Source: RUG760 sp045642205 (lineage in GTDB: Bacteria; Bacillota; Clostridia; Lachnospirales; Bianqueaceae). From it: a stretch of 10,432 nucleotides of DNA. Shown one piece after another: positions 1 through 6,984 of this stretch (the first letter of the stretch is position 1; each line of letters opens with the position of its first letter). Position numbers and translations under genes: made by a program. Location: assembly GCA_045642205.1 (NCBI GenBank), contig JAZUIK010000110.1, positions 1 through 10,432 on the forward strand, given 5' to 3'. A model generated the notes under the pieces. The model saw only the letters and a list, made by a program, of their open reading frames with translations. It ran no database searches and was not told the DNA's origin.

Positions 1-62
1 AATATCACAAGAGCCAGCAGGACACAGAAAGATTTTCCGGATACGGACCAGAAACGTTTCAT
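1..62 (-). CDS. N-terminus of a secreted or membrane protein (partial)
   Basis: Only the first 20 codons are inside the window; the gene continues past the left edge. The peptide starts MKRFWSVSGKSF and runs into a hydrophobic stretch (CVLLALVI), which is what a signal peptide or first membrane helix looks like. The start is well supported: a near-perfect ribosome site AAGGAGGAA lies at 69-77, 6 nt before the ATG, and a sigma-A type promoter lies further upstream at 142-170. It has its own promoter and does not depend on the lipoprotein gene to its right. The function cannot be told from 20 residues. Confidence 0.75.
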   Translation of the reverse strand, partial: MKRFWSVSGKSFCVLLALVI

Positions 63-135
63 GGTAAGTTCCTCCTTGTCATAGCATATGATGGAATTCC
101 GCTAAAAATGCGGGACTCTACAGCATCATTTGGAT
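63..135 (-). promoter_or_regulatory. 5' leader and ribosome site of the left-edge gene
   Basis: About 73 nt separate the predicted transcription start (near 135) from the ATG at 62. The leader contains a small hairpin (CCGC/GCGG with an A/T-rich 7-nt loop, 99-113) and ends in the strong AAGGAGGAA ribosome site at 69-77. The hairpin is short and not followed by a U-run, so it is not called a terminator, and no known riboswitch was recognised. Confidence 0.4.
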
Positions 136-141
136 GTTTTC

Positions 142-170
142 AAACTATCACAGAGAGGAGGCAGTGTCAA
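142..170 (-). promoter_or_regulatory. Sigma-A type promoter for the left-edge gene
   Basis: Read on the minus strand, a perfect -35 box TTGACA (165-170) is followed by exactly 17 nt and a -10 box TAGTTT (142-147). It points at the strong ribosome site and ATG at 62. The -10 matches the TATAAT consensus only partly, but the perfect -35 and the ideal spacing make this a credible housekeeping promoter. It differs in type from the two ECF-like promoters in this window. Confidence 0.65.
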
Positions 171-415
171 TCATTGTTTCACAAAGGAAAATGGTGCGGA
201 CATGACCTGTCTTCTGGGATATTCAGGCTTTGCCAAGCGCAGTCCGATACCCAAGCAGATGAAGGCTAATAAGAAGGCAAAGAGATGTATTGCGTATCAA
301 GGCGAGCTGGAAGATCGTGTATGGCTGGATAACCATTATAAAAGCAGCACTCGATAAACCGGAAACACCTGTCTCTCGAAATAGTTCTGGAATATTTACT
401 AGCCCCAAATCTGAA
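171..415. other. Intergenic stretch with no recognisable gene
   Basis: This is the part of the 353-bp gap between the lipoprotein stop codon and the left-edge gene that is not taken up by promoter or leader. Short frames on both strands lack ribosome sites and recognisable motifs; the 61-residue minus-strand frame (223-408) would need a TTG start. No convincing rho-independent terminator was found after the lipoprotein stop codon. Confidence 0.4.
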
Positions 416-2830
416 TTATTCAGCGGTCAGCAGCTGTTTGGCGATAGGATCGGCAGCATCAAGGACGACAACACGGCGATTCTTGGCAGCTTCGGTCTCT
501 ACGAAGTAGCCATTGGCATCGCGGTCTCTTCCGCGGACAAAGGGATCTGCCTCATAGCCGAGACCAATGGTAAGGAGCTGTTCTGCAGGGACACCAAATT
601 CCGATACCAGAAGTTCCTTGACGGCGGCGGCTCGATGGTTGGAAAGGTTGACGCAGGATTCTTGAGCGCCGAGGGTAGCAGTAGTACCTGCAAGAAGGAT
701 CGGGTGTTCAGGATGTGCCAAAATGATCTCAGCAACAGGAGTCAGAGCGGCAATGGCCGCATTGCGGTCTACAAAGATGGCAGCATCACCGATAAAGTGC
801 ACCTGGGTTTCCGTCAGTTCAAAAGGCACCTCGAAGACCAGAGCAGGTTCCTCCTCTTCGAGGTGGGCTTCCGTATTCACTTCCGGAAGACCATCCTGCT
901 GTACATACAGGGTGTAGTCCACCACGTCATCGGAATACAGCTTGATATAGTAGATGGTGTCTGGATCCAGTTTGAAGTTTTCGGAGTGGACAGCGCCGTT
1001 ACTGTATGCGGAATGATCGGAAGCATAGTTGCTGCGGCCCAGGAAGGTTCCGTATTCATTGTAGACATAGATGGTGATCGGCTTGGCATCCGGTGTTTTA
1101 TGTCCCAGAGTGATGGTGTAGGTAGCATTTTCCTTGTCGGTGGTAGTGAAGCAGAGCCAGGAATTTAACTGATCGCGGACAGTTCCGTTGACAGATACGC
1201 CCAGGGGGATCATAGCAGAATCATCCTGATTGGTTCCGGGAAGGACTGTTCCCTCCAGGACACCGGAGGTGCCTCTGGATTCTGTGATGTTGGTGGCTGT
1301 ATTGATGGCGATCGTCTTCTCTGAAGGATCCTTGACACGGATCATATAGTCAACGGTATTCTTGGAAGTGATCGCAATATAGTAGGTGGTGTTCGGTGCC
1401 AGGTTAAAGACTTCCGTATGAGCACGGCCGCCCCATCTAGCAGAATGATCTGAAGCGTAGTTGCTGACACTAAGGACATATCCATATTTGTTGTATACCC
1501 ACATGGTAACATCCTCGGCACCAACAGTTTTATGGATCAGTGTGATAGCATAGGAGGCATTTTCCTTATCCGTTGTGGTAAAGGCGTACCAAGCATTGAC
1601 ATTTTTTCTGGAGGTTCCATACAGTTTAGTATCCAGTGGGAGCAGGGTAGCTTCGTCCTGATCGGTCCCTCCGGCAATATGGGAAGCATCCTTCGCTTCC
1701 TCATTATTACCAAGAAAATTTACCTCAGTCATTTCATCAGGGTCAGAAAGGAAGAGCATGTAATCGACGACATCTTCGGAATAGATTGCCAGGTAGAAAT
1801 TGGTATCAGGGTCCAGAGAATAGGTCTCCGTATGGGCTCTGCCGTAATTGGTAGCCTGATGATCAGATTCATAGCTGCTTCTGGCCAGAACGACACCATA
1901 CTGATTGTAGATCCACATAGTGACCGGCTTGGCTCCGGGAGTTTTCTGGATAAGGGAAAGAGCATAGGTGGCATTGACTTTGTCGGTGGTGGTAAAAGAA
2001 TACCACTGAGGGACATTCCCCTTTTCGGTAGTACCATACAGTTTTGTCTGCAGGGGAAGGAAAGTGGCATCATCCTGATTTCTTCCGCCATGGATAGCAT
2101 TGACATCGGAGGTGGCGTCAGCGGTTCCCAGAAGACGGATGCAGCCTTCTTCGTAAGGATCGGTAACAAAGAGCATGAAGTCCGTTACATTTTCAGCATA
2201 CAGTTTAAGATAATAGGTAGTCTCAGGATCCAGTTCATAAGTTTCGGTGTGAGCTCTTCCGTAGGCAGTGGCCTGATGGGAGGATTCGTAGCTTGTGCGG
2301 CTGAGGATATTTCCATTCTGGTTGTGGATAAAAATGGTGACCGGTTTGGTCTCGTAAGACTTATTGATCAGCGTAAATGCATAGGAGGCATTTACCTTAG
2401 ACGTTGTAGTGAAAGAGAACCACTGGGCCTCTTTTCCCTTGTTCAGGGTGCCGTATAACTTGGTATCCAGAGGGATTTCCACCGCATCCACAAGACTGTA
2501 ACCACCCTGGATGTAGGTATTCGGTTCGGCTTCTTCTTCCGTCTCTTCGGTGGGAAGGGTACTATACTCTGTCATAGTGGTGGAGAGGACCACCATTTCA
2601 GAAACATCTGTCTCTTCGGTGTCTGCAGTCTCCATGACGATTTCAGATTTAGCAGTTTCAGGTTTCGGAAGAGGTTCAGAGATCTCTCTGGGGTGAGAAG
2701 TGTTTTCAGAGGTCTCAGCAGGTCTCAGCGCTGAAAGCATAGAGGTATCTACGTTGGTGCAGGCGGTCAGGCCCAGCACAGTAGCAGAACACAGGATAAG
2801 AGCCAGTATCTTGGTGGTAAGTTTTTTCAT
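416..2830 (-). CDS. Surface lipoprotein with four beta-rich repeats and an OmpA-like C-terminal domain
   Basis: The 804-residue protein begins with a lipoprotein signal (MKKLTTKILALILC...), with lipobox LTAC and the lipidated Cys at residue 24. An acidic Ser/Thr/Pro/Glu linker (about 30-105) follows. Four repeats of about 115 residues lie near 110-225, 249-364, 388-503 and 533-645. Each has TKLYGT-like, W(Y/F)xFTTTDK, VTMWIYNxYG and LDPxTxYYL motifs, like PPC-type beta-sandwiches. Residues 666-792 are OmpA-like, with LSNHRAAAVKEL, GVPAEQLLTIGLGYEADP and KNRRVVVL. The conserved Arg of the LSxxRA motif is present (R733), but the Asp that binds diaminopimelate in OmpA/Pal is Ala (A718). The start at 2830 was chosen because it gives a proper signal peptide and follows AAGGACGG; the longer frame from 2932 would begin upstream of the promoter's transcription start. 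It is probably an envelope protein of the sigma-factor regulon; its ligand is unknown. Confidence 0.85.
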   Translation of the reverse strand: MKKLTTKILALILCSATVLGLTACTNVDTSMLSALRPAETSENTSHPREISEPLPKPETAKSEIVMETADTEETDVSEMVVLSTTMTEYSTLPTEETEEEAEPNTYIQGGYSLVDAVEIPLDTKLYGTLNKGKEAQWFSFTTTSKVNASYAFTLINKSYETKPVTIFIHNQNGNILSRTSYESSHQATAYGRAHTETYELDPETTYYLKLYAENVTDFMLFVTDPYEEGCIRLLGTADATSDVNAIHGGRNQDDATFLPLQTKLYGTTEKGNVPQWYSFTTTDKVNATYALSLIQKTPGAKPVTMWIYNQYGVVLARSSYESDHQATNYGRAHTETYSLDPDTNFYLAIYSEDVVDYMLFLSDPDEMTEVNFLGNNEEAKDASHIAGGTDQDEATLLPLDTKLYGTSRKNVNAWYAFTTTDKENASYAITLIHKTVGAEDVTMWVYNKYGYVLSVSNYASDHSARWGGRAHTEVFNLAPNTTYYIAITSKNTVDYMIRVKDPSEKTIAINTATNITESRGTSGVLEGTVLPGTNQDDSAMIPLGVSVNGTVRDQLNSWLCFTTTDKENATYTITLGHKTPDAKPITIYVYNEYGTFLGRSNYASDHSAYSNGAVHSENFKLDPDTIYYIKLYSDDVVDYTLYVQQDGLPEVNTEAHLEEEEPALVFEVPFELTETQVHFIGDAAIFVDRNAAIAALTPVAEIILAHPEHPILLAGTTATLGAQESCVNLSNHRAAAVKELLVSEFGVPAEQLLTIGLGYEADPFVRGRDRDANGYFVETEAAKNRRVVVLDAADPIAKQLLTAE
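896..2503 (-). repeat. Four tandem protein-domain repeats inside the lipoprotein gene
   Basis: Four units of about 345 nt encode the beta-rich domains of the lipoprotein, at roughly 2503-2156, 2086-1739, 1669-1322 and 1234-896. The TKLYGT motif recurs at residue spacings of 139, 139 and about 144, the last repeat being more diverged (VNGT). Short linkers of variable sequence separate the units. The pattern is that of domain duplication within one gene. Confidence 0.8.
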
Positions 2831-2832
2831 GA

Positions 2833-2907
2833 CAATGTCCGTCCTTTTTCGATTTATACCGTAGCAAATGTTGCTTACAACTATAAAACGATCAAGGACG
2901 GACATTG
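2833..2907 (-). repeat. 14-bp perfect inverted repeat linking promoter spacer and ribosome site
   Basis: CAATGTCCGTCCTT (minus strand, 2894-2907) and AAGGACGGACATTG (minus strand, 2833-2846) are exact reverse complements separated by 47 nt. The first arm fills the -35/-10 spacer of the ECF-type promoter; the second contains the ribosome site of the lipoprotein gene. Transcripts starting at this promoter (near 2880) would lack the first arm. Read-through RNA from the sigma operon would carry both and could fold the ribosome site away. Confidence 0.75.
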
Positions 2908-2913
2908 GTTGCA
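2876..2913 (-). promoter_or_regulatory. ECF-sigma type promoter of the lipoprotein gene
   Basis: Minus strand: -35 TGCAACC (2907-2913), a 16-nt spacer, then CGTT (2887-2890) inside GATCGTTTTATAGTTGTA. This agrees with the ECF promoter form (TGAAAC-N16-CGTA for Bacillus SigW and related boxes). It matches the promoter of the sigma operon at 7122-7159 in the -35, the spacer length and 16 of 18 positions around the -10. Upstream is AT-rich DNA with an imperfect palindrome (2915-2930) that could be an UP element. The start of transcription is expected near 2880. Confidence 0.75.
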
Positions 2914-2951
2914 TGAATTTTGAAAAATTCAAAAAATATTTAGTTGTTCAG

Positions 2952-2987
2952 AAAAAACTTTTGAAACCGCATTTCATAGACAGTTTC
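2952..2987 (-). terminator. Weak rho-independent terminator after the sigma operon
   Basis: Downstream of the 717-aa sigma gene, the minus strand reads GAAACTG, an 11-nt loop, then CGGTTTC. This is a 7-bp stem with one G-U pair (2963-2969 with 2981-2987), followed after a few bases by a run of six T (2952-2957). The stem is AT-rich and the loop large, so termination is probably incomplete and read-through into the lipoprotein gene is likely. Confidence 0.4.
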
Positions 2988-3026
2988 TAACCGATGATCC
3001 ATGGAAGCGGAATGGCGGCACCCCTC

Positions 3027-5180
3027 TTATTCAAAGACGTGGAGATCGCCTCCACTGGGCTGACCTACGGGCATGCGGGTATCACTGGGCCAGCTAAGTT
3101 GCTCCTGATCGACGGTAAAGGTCAGATGTTTTCCATAGTATGGAGTAAACCGGGTCTCAGACACACCATCCCGGAAAGTGTTGAGCAGGATCAAGCTGAC
3201 GGTACTTGTATGAGTTTCACCATGGAATGCTACGGAAGTCATCCTCGTAGGTTCATCCAGAACGAGAAGGAGATAGACCGTATTGGCTTCATACTGAGCA
3301 CTCCATTGACCGTTGGGATCAGGACATCCCTGCAGTTCGATGACTTCATCATAACTGAACAGATCGATGACACCGGTGACGGTAATACGTCCGGGTTCTT
3401 CGATCAAAGCTTGCTCGGTTGCGGATCCTTCGACTTCCGTGGGCTTGGACTCTTCAGTTTTGGTCTCTTCCGTGATTGGAACAGCATTGCCTGAGCGGGG
3501 ATCAACATAGTTGTCGATCAGAGAAAGATCAGTCACATCACACCAGGTGATGGGAAGGCTATCCAGGGAATCAGGAACACTATCATTGAGCATTCCGTAC
3601 CATTCCTTGGTACTCTCAAGGACATCACCGTTTAGAACGACGCGGTAGATGTATTCATCACCGGTTCCGGCGGAAAGATCGGTGGTCTTGATGCCATGAC
3701 CATCGGCCATGATAGAAATGGAACCTCGAAATCCCCCTCTTAAAGCAACACCTTCAAACAAGATCTTTTCCGGCTGGATCAGAGTGCCGTTTTCAGGATC
3801 ATACTGGAATATACGAGCATATTGATATCCGTTTTCGGCAGCCTGTTCCAGGAACAGTGCAGGAACAGTTAAGGTACTGTCGATATATTCCAGAGCATAC
3901 TGACGATAGAGAGTCGTCTGGTCAGTGTTGTGGTCATAGGAGGGAGCATTTTGGATGATCTCGCGGTACATTGCCAGAGCGTCCTCCAGTGAGGTGTCCT
4001 CAACGATCTCTTCCACGGGCGGAGCTTCTTCTACGGAAGTCTTTGTTTCTTCCAACACTTCTGATATATCCGAGGTGTTGTCGATGAAGGAATCCTGTTC
4101 TTCTCTTGAAGCATGGGAATCCTCGACTTCCTCAACGACAGCGGAGGGAGATTTGGATCCGAAGATCGAGGACAGTTCTACAGAAGCAGCAATGCCTCCG
4201 CAGATGAGAGCAGTAGCGGCAATCGCACCGATGGCGATCCGAATGGCGATCCCTACCGCATCGATCCCGGCTTTGGCACCGTGAGCAGCACCGGCTCTGG
4301 CAACATGGGATGCCAGAGCTTTTCCTGCCGCTTTGTTTGCGGCGGCTGTCTTTGAGGCAGCACCTGCAGGAGCAGCATTAGCAGCGGCAGCCGGAGCCGT
4401 GCTCTGAAGAAGAGCATTTCGGATCGATTGATCAGGAAGCTCCGAGGCATAGGTCTTCTGGCAGCGGAAGAGCATAAGAAGGAAGGGAATAGGTGCAAGA
4501 CTGTACAGCTTGGTACCCTGCTTCTCCAGATCGCGTACATTCTTTTCGATCTTTTTACGAGCGTACATCAGACGGCTCTTGACGGCACTTTCGGAGGTGC
4601 CCATAGCTTGAGCGATTTCTTTGACCGACATCTCTTCATAGTAGAACATACCGATAGCAGCACGCTGGTCCTCGGGAAGAGAGTCGATGATCTCCCTAAG
4701 GAGACGTTTAGTCTCCGATTCATCGATCAAACGCTCTGGAATAGAGGTAGTACGCTCATCGACAAACTGCTCTTCGATGGGGCGGTCCTCATCTTCCTCA
4801 CTGGGAGCAAGTTCGGAAAAGAGAGTCGGACGTTTTTTCTTCAGCCAATCTCTGGCAGTGTTTGCAGCGATCTGTTTGACCCAGGGAAGAAACTTATCGT
4901 TGCCGGTGAAGTGATCAAGGTGAGAGAAGGCTTTCAGGTAAGTATCCTGAACGATATCCAGTACCGTATCTTCATCCTTGATCATGGATTTGACAGTATA
5001 GAAGACCTTGCTGTAGGTCTTTTCGTATAATCGGGAGACAGCCATCTGATTTCCTGATCTTGCCTGCAGGACAAGCAGGCTCAGATCCTCTTCATCAGGC
5101 TTTGGAAATGCCGGCGATCCGCAGCCTACACAGTATAAGGCACCATTTGTCAGTGGTCTTCCACAATTTGGACAAAACAT
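3027..5180 (-). CDS. Membrane-tethered ECF-family sigma factor with N-terminal zinc ribbon
   Basis: The 717-residue protein opens with a zinc ribbon (C3, C6, C17, C20). Sigma-70 region 2 follows at about 34-121 (DEDTVLDIVQDTYLKAFSHLD, PWVKQIAANTARDWLKKK), then an acidic linker and region 4 at about 161-214 (SLPEDQRAAIGMFYYEEMS, TSESAVKSRLMYARKKI). A hydrophobic LAPIPFLLMLF motif lies at 228-238, an Ala-rich linker at about 260-305 and one transmembrane helix near 311-334. The outer region is acidic and beta-rich (340-717) and was not recognised with confidence. Standard ECF factors end after region 4, near 200 residues. The start at 5180 follows AAAGGATT and lies 23 nt after the upstream sigma gene, so the two are co-transcribed. 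From E31 to P249 it is about 80% identical to that neighbour by hand count, with no gaps. The likely role is a one-protein transmembrane signal transducer that includes the sigma factor. Confidence 0.85.
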   Translation of the reverse strand: MFCPNCGRPLTNGALYCVGCGSPAFPKPDEEDLSLLVLQARSGNQMAVSRLYEKTYSKVFYTVKSMIKDEDTVLDIVQDTYLKAFSHLDHFTGNDKFLPWVKQIAANTARDWLKKKRPTLFSELAPSEEDEDRPIEEQFVDERTTSIPERLIDESETKRLLREIIDSLPEDQRAAIGMFYYEEMSVKEIAQAMGTSESAVKSRLMYARKKIEKNVRDLEKQGTKLYSLAPIPFLLMLFRCQKTYASELPDQSIRNALLQSTAPAAAANAAPAGAASKTAAANKAAGKALASHVARAGAAHGAKAGIDAVGIAIRIAIGAIAATALICGGIAASVELSSIFGSKSPSAVVEEVEDSHASREEQDSFIDNTSDISEVLEETKTSVEEAPPVEEIVEDTSLEDALAMYREIIQNAPSYDHNTDQTTLYRQYALEYIDSTLTVPALFLEQAAENGYQYARIFQYDPENGTLIQPEKILFEGVALRGGFRGSISIMADGHGIKTTDLSAGTGDEYIYRVVLNGDVLESTKEWYGMLNDSVPDSLDSLPITWCDVTDLSLIDNYVDPRSGNAVPITEETKTEESKPTEVEGSATEQALIEEPGRITVTGVIDLFSYDEVIELQGCPDPNGQWSAQYEANTVYLLLVLDEPTRMTSVAFHGETHTSTVSLILLNTFRDGVSETRFTPYYGKHLTFTVDQEQLSWPSDTRMPVGQPSGGDLHVFE

Positions 5181-5203
5181 GAATGGAATCCTTTCAGTTT
5201 AAA

Positions 5204-6964
5204 TTATTCAAAACGGAAGAATAGAGCGTTATCGGTGATGAAATCAGCCATATAGGTATTTGCAGGAATGTCAACTTCATAAGATTCGATAACGAAGACA
5301 AAACCGTCGTATCCGAGGGGAAGACGAACCGCAACATCCACAAAGGCATCAACATAATTGTTGCCATCCTCATCTACCAGCCAACCGGTATTGTGGCTGT
5401 TGGTGATGATCAGACCATCGGTGTAATCCATTCCGTTCCAGTTCACAATATAGCTCTTTCCGGTGGAATGTAAGTCCTCATTTTCTCTGTTGTCACGGAA
5501 AGTGCTGGGAATATAATAGCTATCCCACAGATCCCACCAGCGGTTGAGGCCATAGTTCCACATGTTATCATCATCCAGATGGAGCTTGAAAGTGATCATC
5601 ATCCATTCATATCCATCCAGGGCCTCATGATCCTCATCACCGGAAATGACCGCATAACTATCCACAGAGAACTTACCGACGGTATGGAAGCCTTCCTCGA
5701 GACAGGAAAGGGTGATCTCATATTCTCCGGAAGGATCCAGGAATCTGCTGGCCAGGCCTGTGGTTTCATAATATGCAGGAAGGACCTCACCTTCGGTTTC
5801 ACCGCAGATCTCGCAGGTCTGGGGTGCCTGATAGTTGGCCTCGATCCAACTGTGCTCGCTGGCTTCACCTTCCGTCTCACCGCAGACTCCACAGGTCCTG
5901 GGAGCCTGACAGGTAGCCTCGATCCAACTGTGCTCCAGAGGTTCACCTTCCGTCTCACCGCAGACCTTACAGGTCCTGGGAGCGCTGCAGGTAGCATCCT
6001 GCCAGGTGTGGCCATCTTCACAGAGCATGACTTCATCGGTAGTTACGGAAGTCTCTGAAACGGTTTTCTGGGAAGCAGTGTTTCCGCTCTGCAGTCTGGA
6101 GATACCGAAGATCCCTGCTCCGACCAGTGCGGCAGCAGCGATGATGCCGATGACGATCTTGGTTACGATATTGACGCCGGCAGCTTTTCCGGCCTGGACA
6201 GCAGCGGCTTTAGCAGAGGCTGCAGCAGTAGTCTTAAGAGTATTTGATGCGAGTTTCTGTAAAAGGACTCTCCTGATCGCTTCGTTAGGCAGCTCGGAGG
6301 CATAGGTTTTCTGACTGCGGAAGAGGAGCAGCAGGAAGGGAATGGGTGCCAGATTGTACAGCTTGGTTCCTCTCTTTTCCAGTTCTCTTACACTCTTCTC
6401 GATCTTTTTTCTGCCATACATCAGGCGGCTCTTGATCGCACTTTCCGATGAACCTGTCGCCATAGCGATCTCCTTGATCGACATGTCTTCGTAGTAGAAC
6501 ATACCGATGACGGCACGCTGGTCCTCTGGAAGAGAGTCGATGATCTCCCGAAGGAGTCTCTTGGTCTCTTCTTCGTCGATCATCTGCTCAGGGAGGGAAG
6601 AGGTGCGCTCATCTACGAATTGTTCTTCGATGACACGGTCCTCATCGTCCTCGGTGGAACTTAATTCGGAAAACAAGGTAGGTCTCTTCTTTTTGAGCCA
6701 GTCTCTGGTCGTGTTGGCAGCGATCTGCTTTACCCACGGAACAAAGGTGTCGCCTCCGTCAAAACTGTCAAGGTGAGAGAAGGCTTTCAGATAGGTATCC
6801 TGAACGATATCCAGTACCGTATCTTCATCTTTGATCATGGATCTTACAGTGTAGAAAACCTGACTGTAGGTTTTCTCGTATAATGCGGATACCGCATTCT
6901 GATTACCCTCTTTAGCCTGCATGACAAGGCTGAACAGAGTTTCATTGTTTTTGGAATAATTCAT
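5204..6964 (-). CDS. Membrane-tethered ECF-family sigma factor with Cys-rich outer repeats
   Basis: The 586-residue protein has sigma region 2 at about 11-98 and region 4 at about 138-192 (LPEDQRAVIGMFYYEDMSIKEIA, SSESAIKSRLMYGRKKI). The hydrophobic LAPIPFLLLLF motif follows at 205-215, then an Ala/Lys linker and a transmembrane helix near 266-288. Outside, three 26-residue Cys-rich repeats (319-396) precede an aromatic, acidic beta-rich domain (about 400-586) of unknown fold. The start at 6964 is preferred over 6988 because AAAGGAT sits directly upstream of it; the earlier ATG has no ribosome site and overlaps the stop codon of the small ORF. It is the second gene of an operon driven by the ECF-type promoter at 7122-7159. 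No separate anti-sigma gene is adjacent, so the fused membrane part may control activity. Cytoplasmic N-terminus and external C-terminus are inferred. Confidence 0.85.
   Translation of the reverse strand: MNYSKNNETLFSLVMQAKEGNQNAVSALYEKTYSQVFYTVRSMIKDEDTVLDIVQDTYLKAFSHLDSFDGGDTFVPWVKQIAANTTRDWLKKKRPTLFSELSSTEDDEDRVIEEQFVDERTSSLPEQMIDEEETKRLLREIIDSLPEDQRAVIGMFYYEDMSIKEIAMATGSSESAIKSRLMYGRKKIEKSVRELEKRGTKLYNLAPIPFLLLLFRSQKTYASELPNEAIRRVLLQKLASNTLKTTAAASAKAAAVQAGKAAGVNIVTKIVIGIIAAAALVGAGIFGISRLQSGNTASQKTVSETSVTTDEVMLCEDGHTWQDATCSAPRTCKVCGETEGEPLEHSWIEATCQAPRTCGVCGETEGEASEHSWIEANYQAPQTCEICGETEGEVLPAYYETTGLASRFLDPSGEYEITLSCLEEGFHTVGKFSVDSYAVISGDEDHEALDGYEWMMITFKLHLDDDNMWNYGLNRWWDLWDSYYIPSTFRDNRENEDLHSTGKSYIVNWNGMDYTDGLIITNSHNTGWLVDEDGNNYVDAFVDVAVRLPLGYDGFVFVIESYEVDIPANTYMADFITDNALFFRFE
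5777..6010 (-). repeat. Three tandem 78-bp repeats encoding Cys-rich 26-residue units
   Basis: Three exact-length units encode H(T/S)W(Q/I)(D/E)A, TC, APRTC, VCGETEGE-type segments (residues 319-344, 345-370 and 371-396 of the 586-aa sigma factor). Units 1 and 2 hold three Cys each (C326/C332/C335 and C352/C358/C361). Unit 3 has lost its first Cys (Y378) and keeps C384/C387. Similar units occur in surface proteins of Clostridia. The CxxC pairs could bind metal or form disulfides. Confidence 0.85.
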
Positions 6965-6984
6965 AGTTTTATCCTTTCTTGTTT

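Noticed and set aside
223..408. Minus-strand 61-codon frame after the lipoprotein gene
   Set aside because: It needs a TTG start, lacks a ribosome site and has no recognisable similarity.
290..1168. Long plus-strand open frame of 292 codons opposite the lipoprotein gene
   Set aside because: It lies antisense to the OmpA-like and fourth repeat regions, has no ribosome site or recognisable domain, and is explained by codon bias of the real gene.
1532..2458. Plus-strand open frame of 308 codons opposite the lipoprotein repeats
   Set aside because: Its periodic composition mirrors the repeats on the other strand. No start signal or known motif supports it.
2831..2932. Longer N-terminus for the lipoprotein from 2932
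   Set aside because: That start lies upstream of the promoter's transcription start, lacks a ribosome site and would bury the lipoprotein signal peptide.
4428..5030. Plus-strand open frame of 200 codons opposite the sigma domain of the 717-aa protein
   Set aside because: It is antisense to a strongly conserved sigma region and has no independent support.
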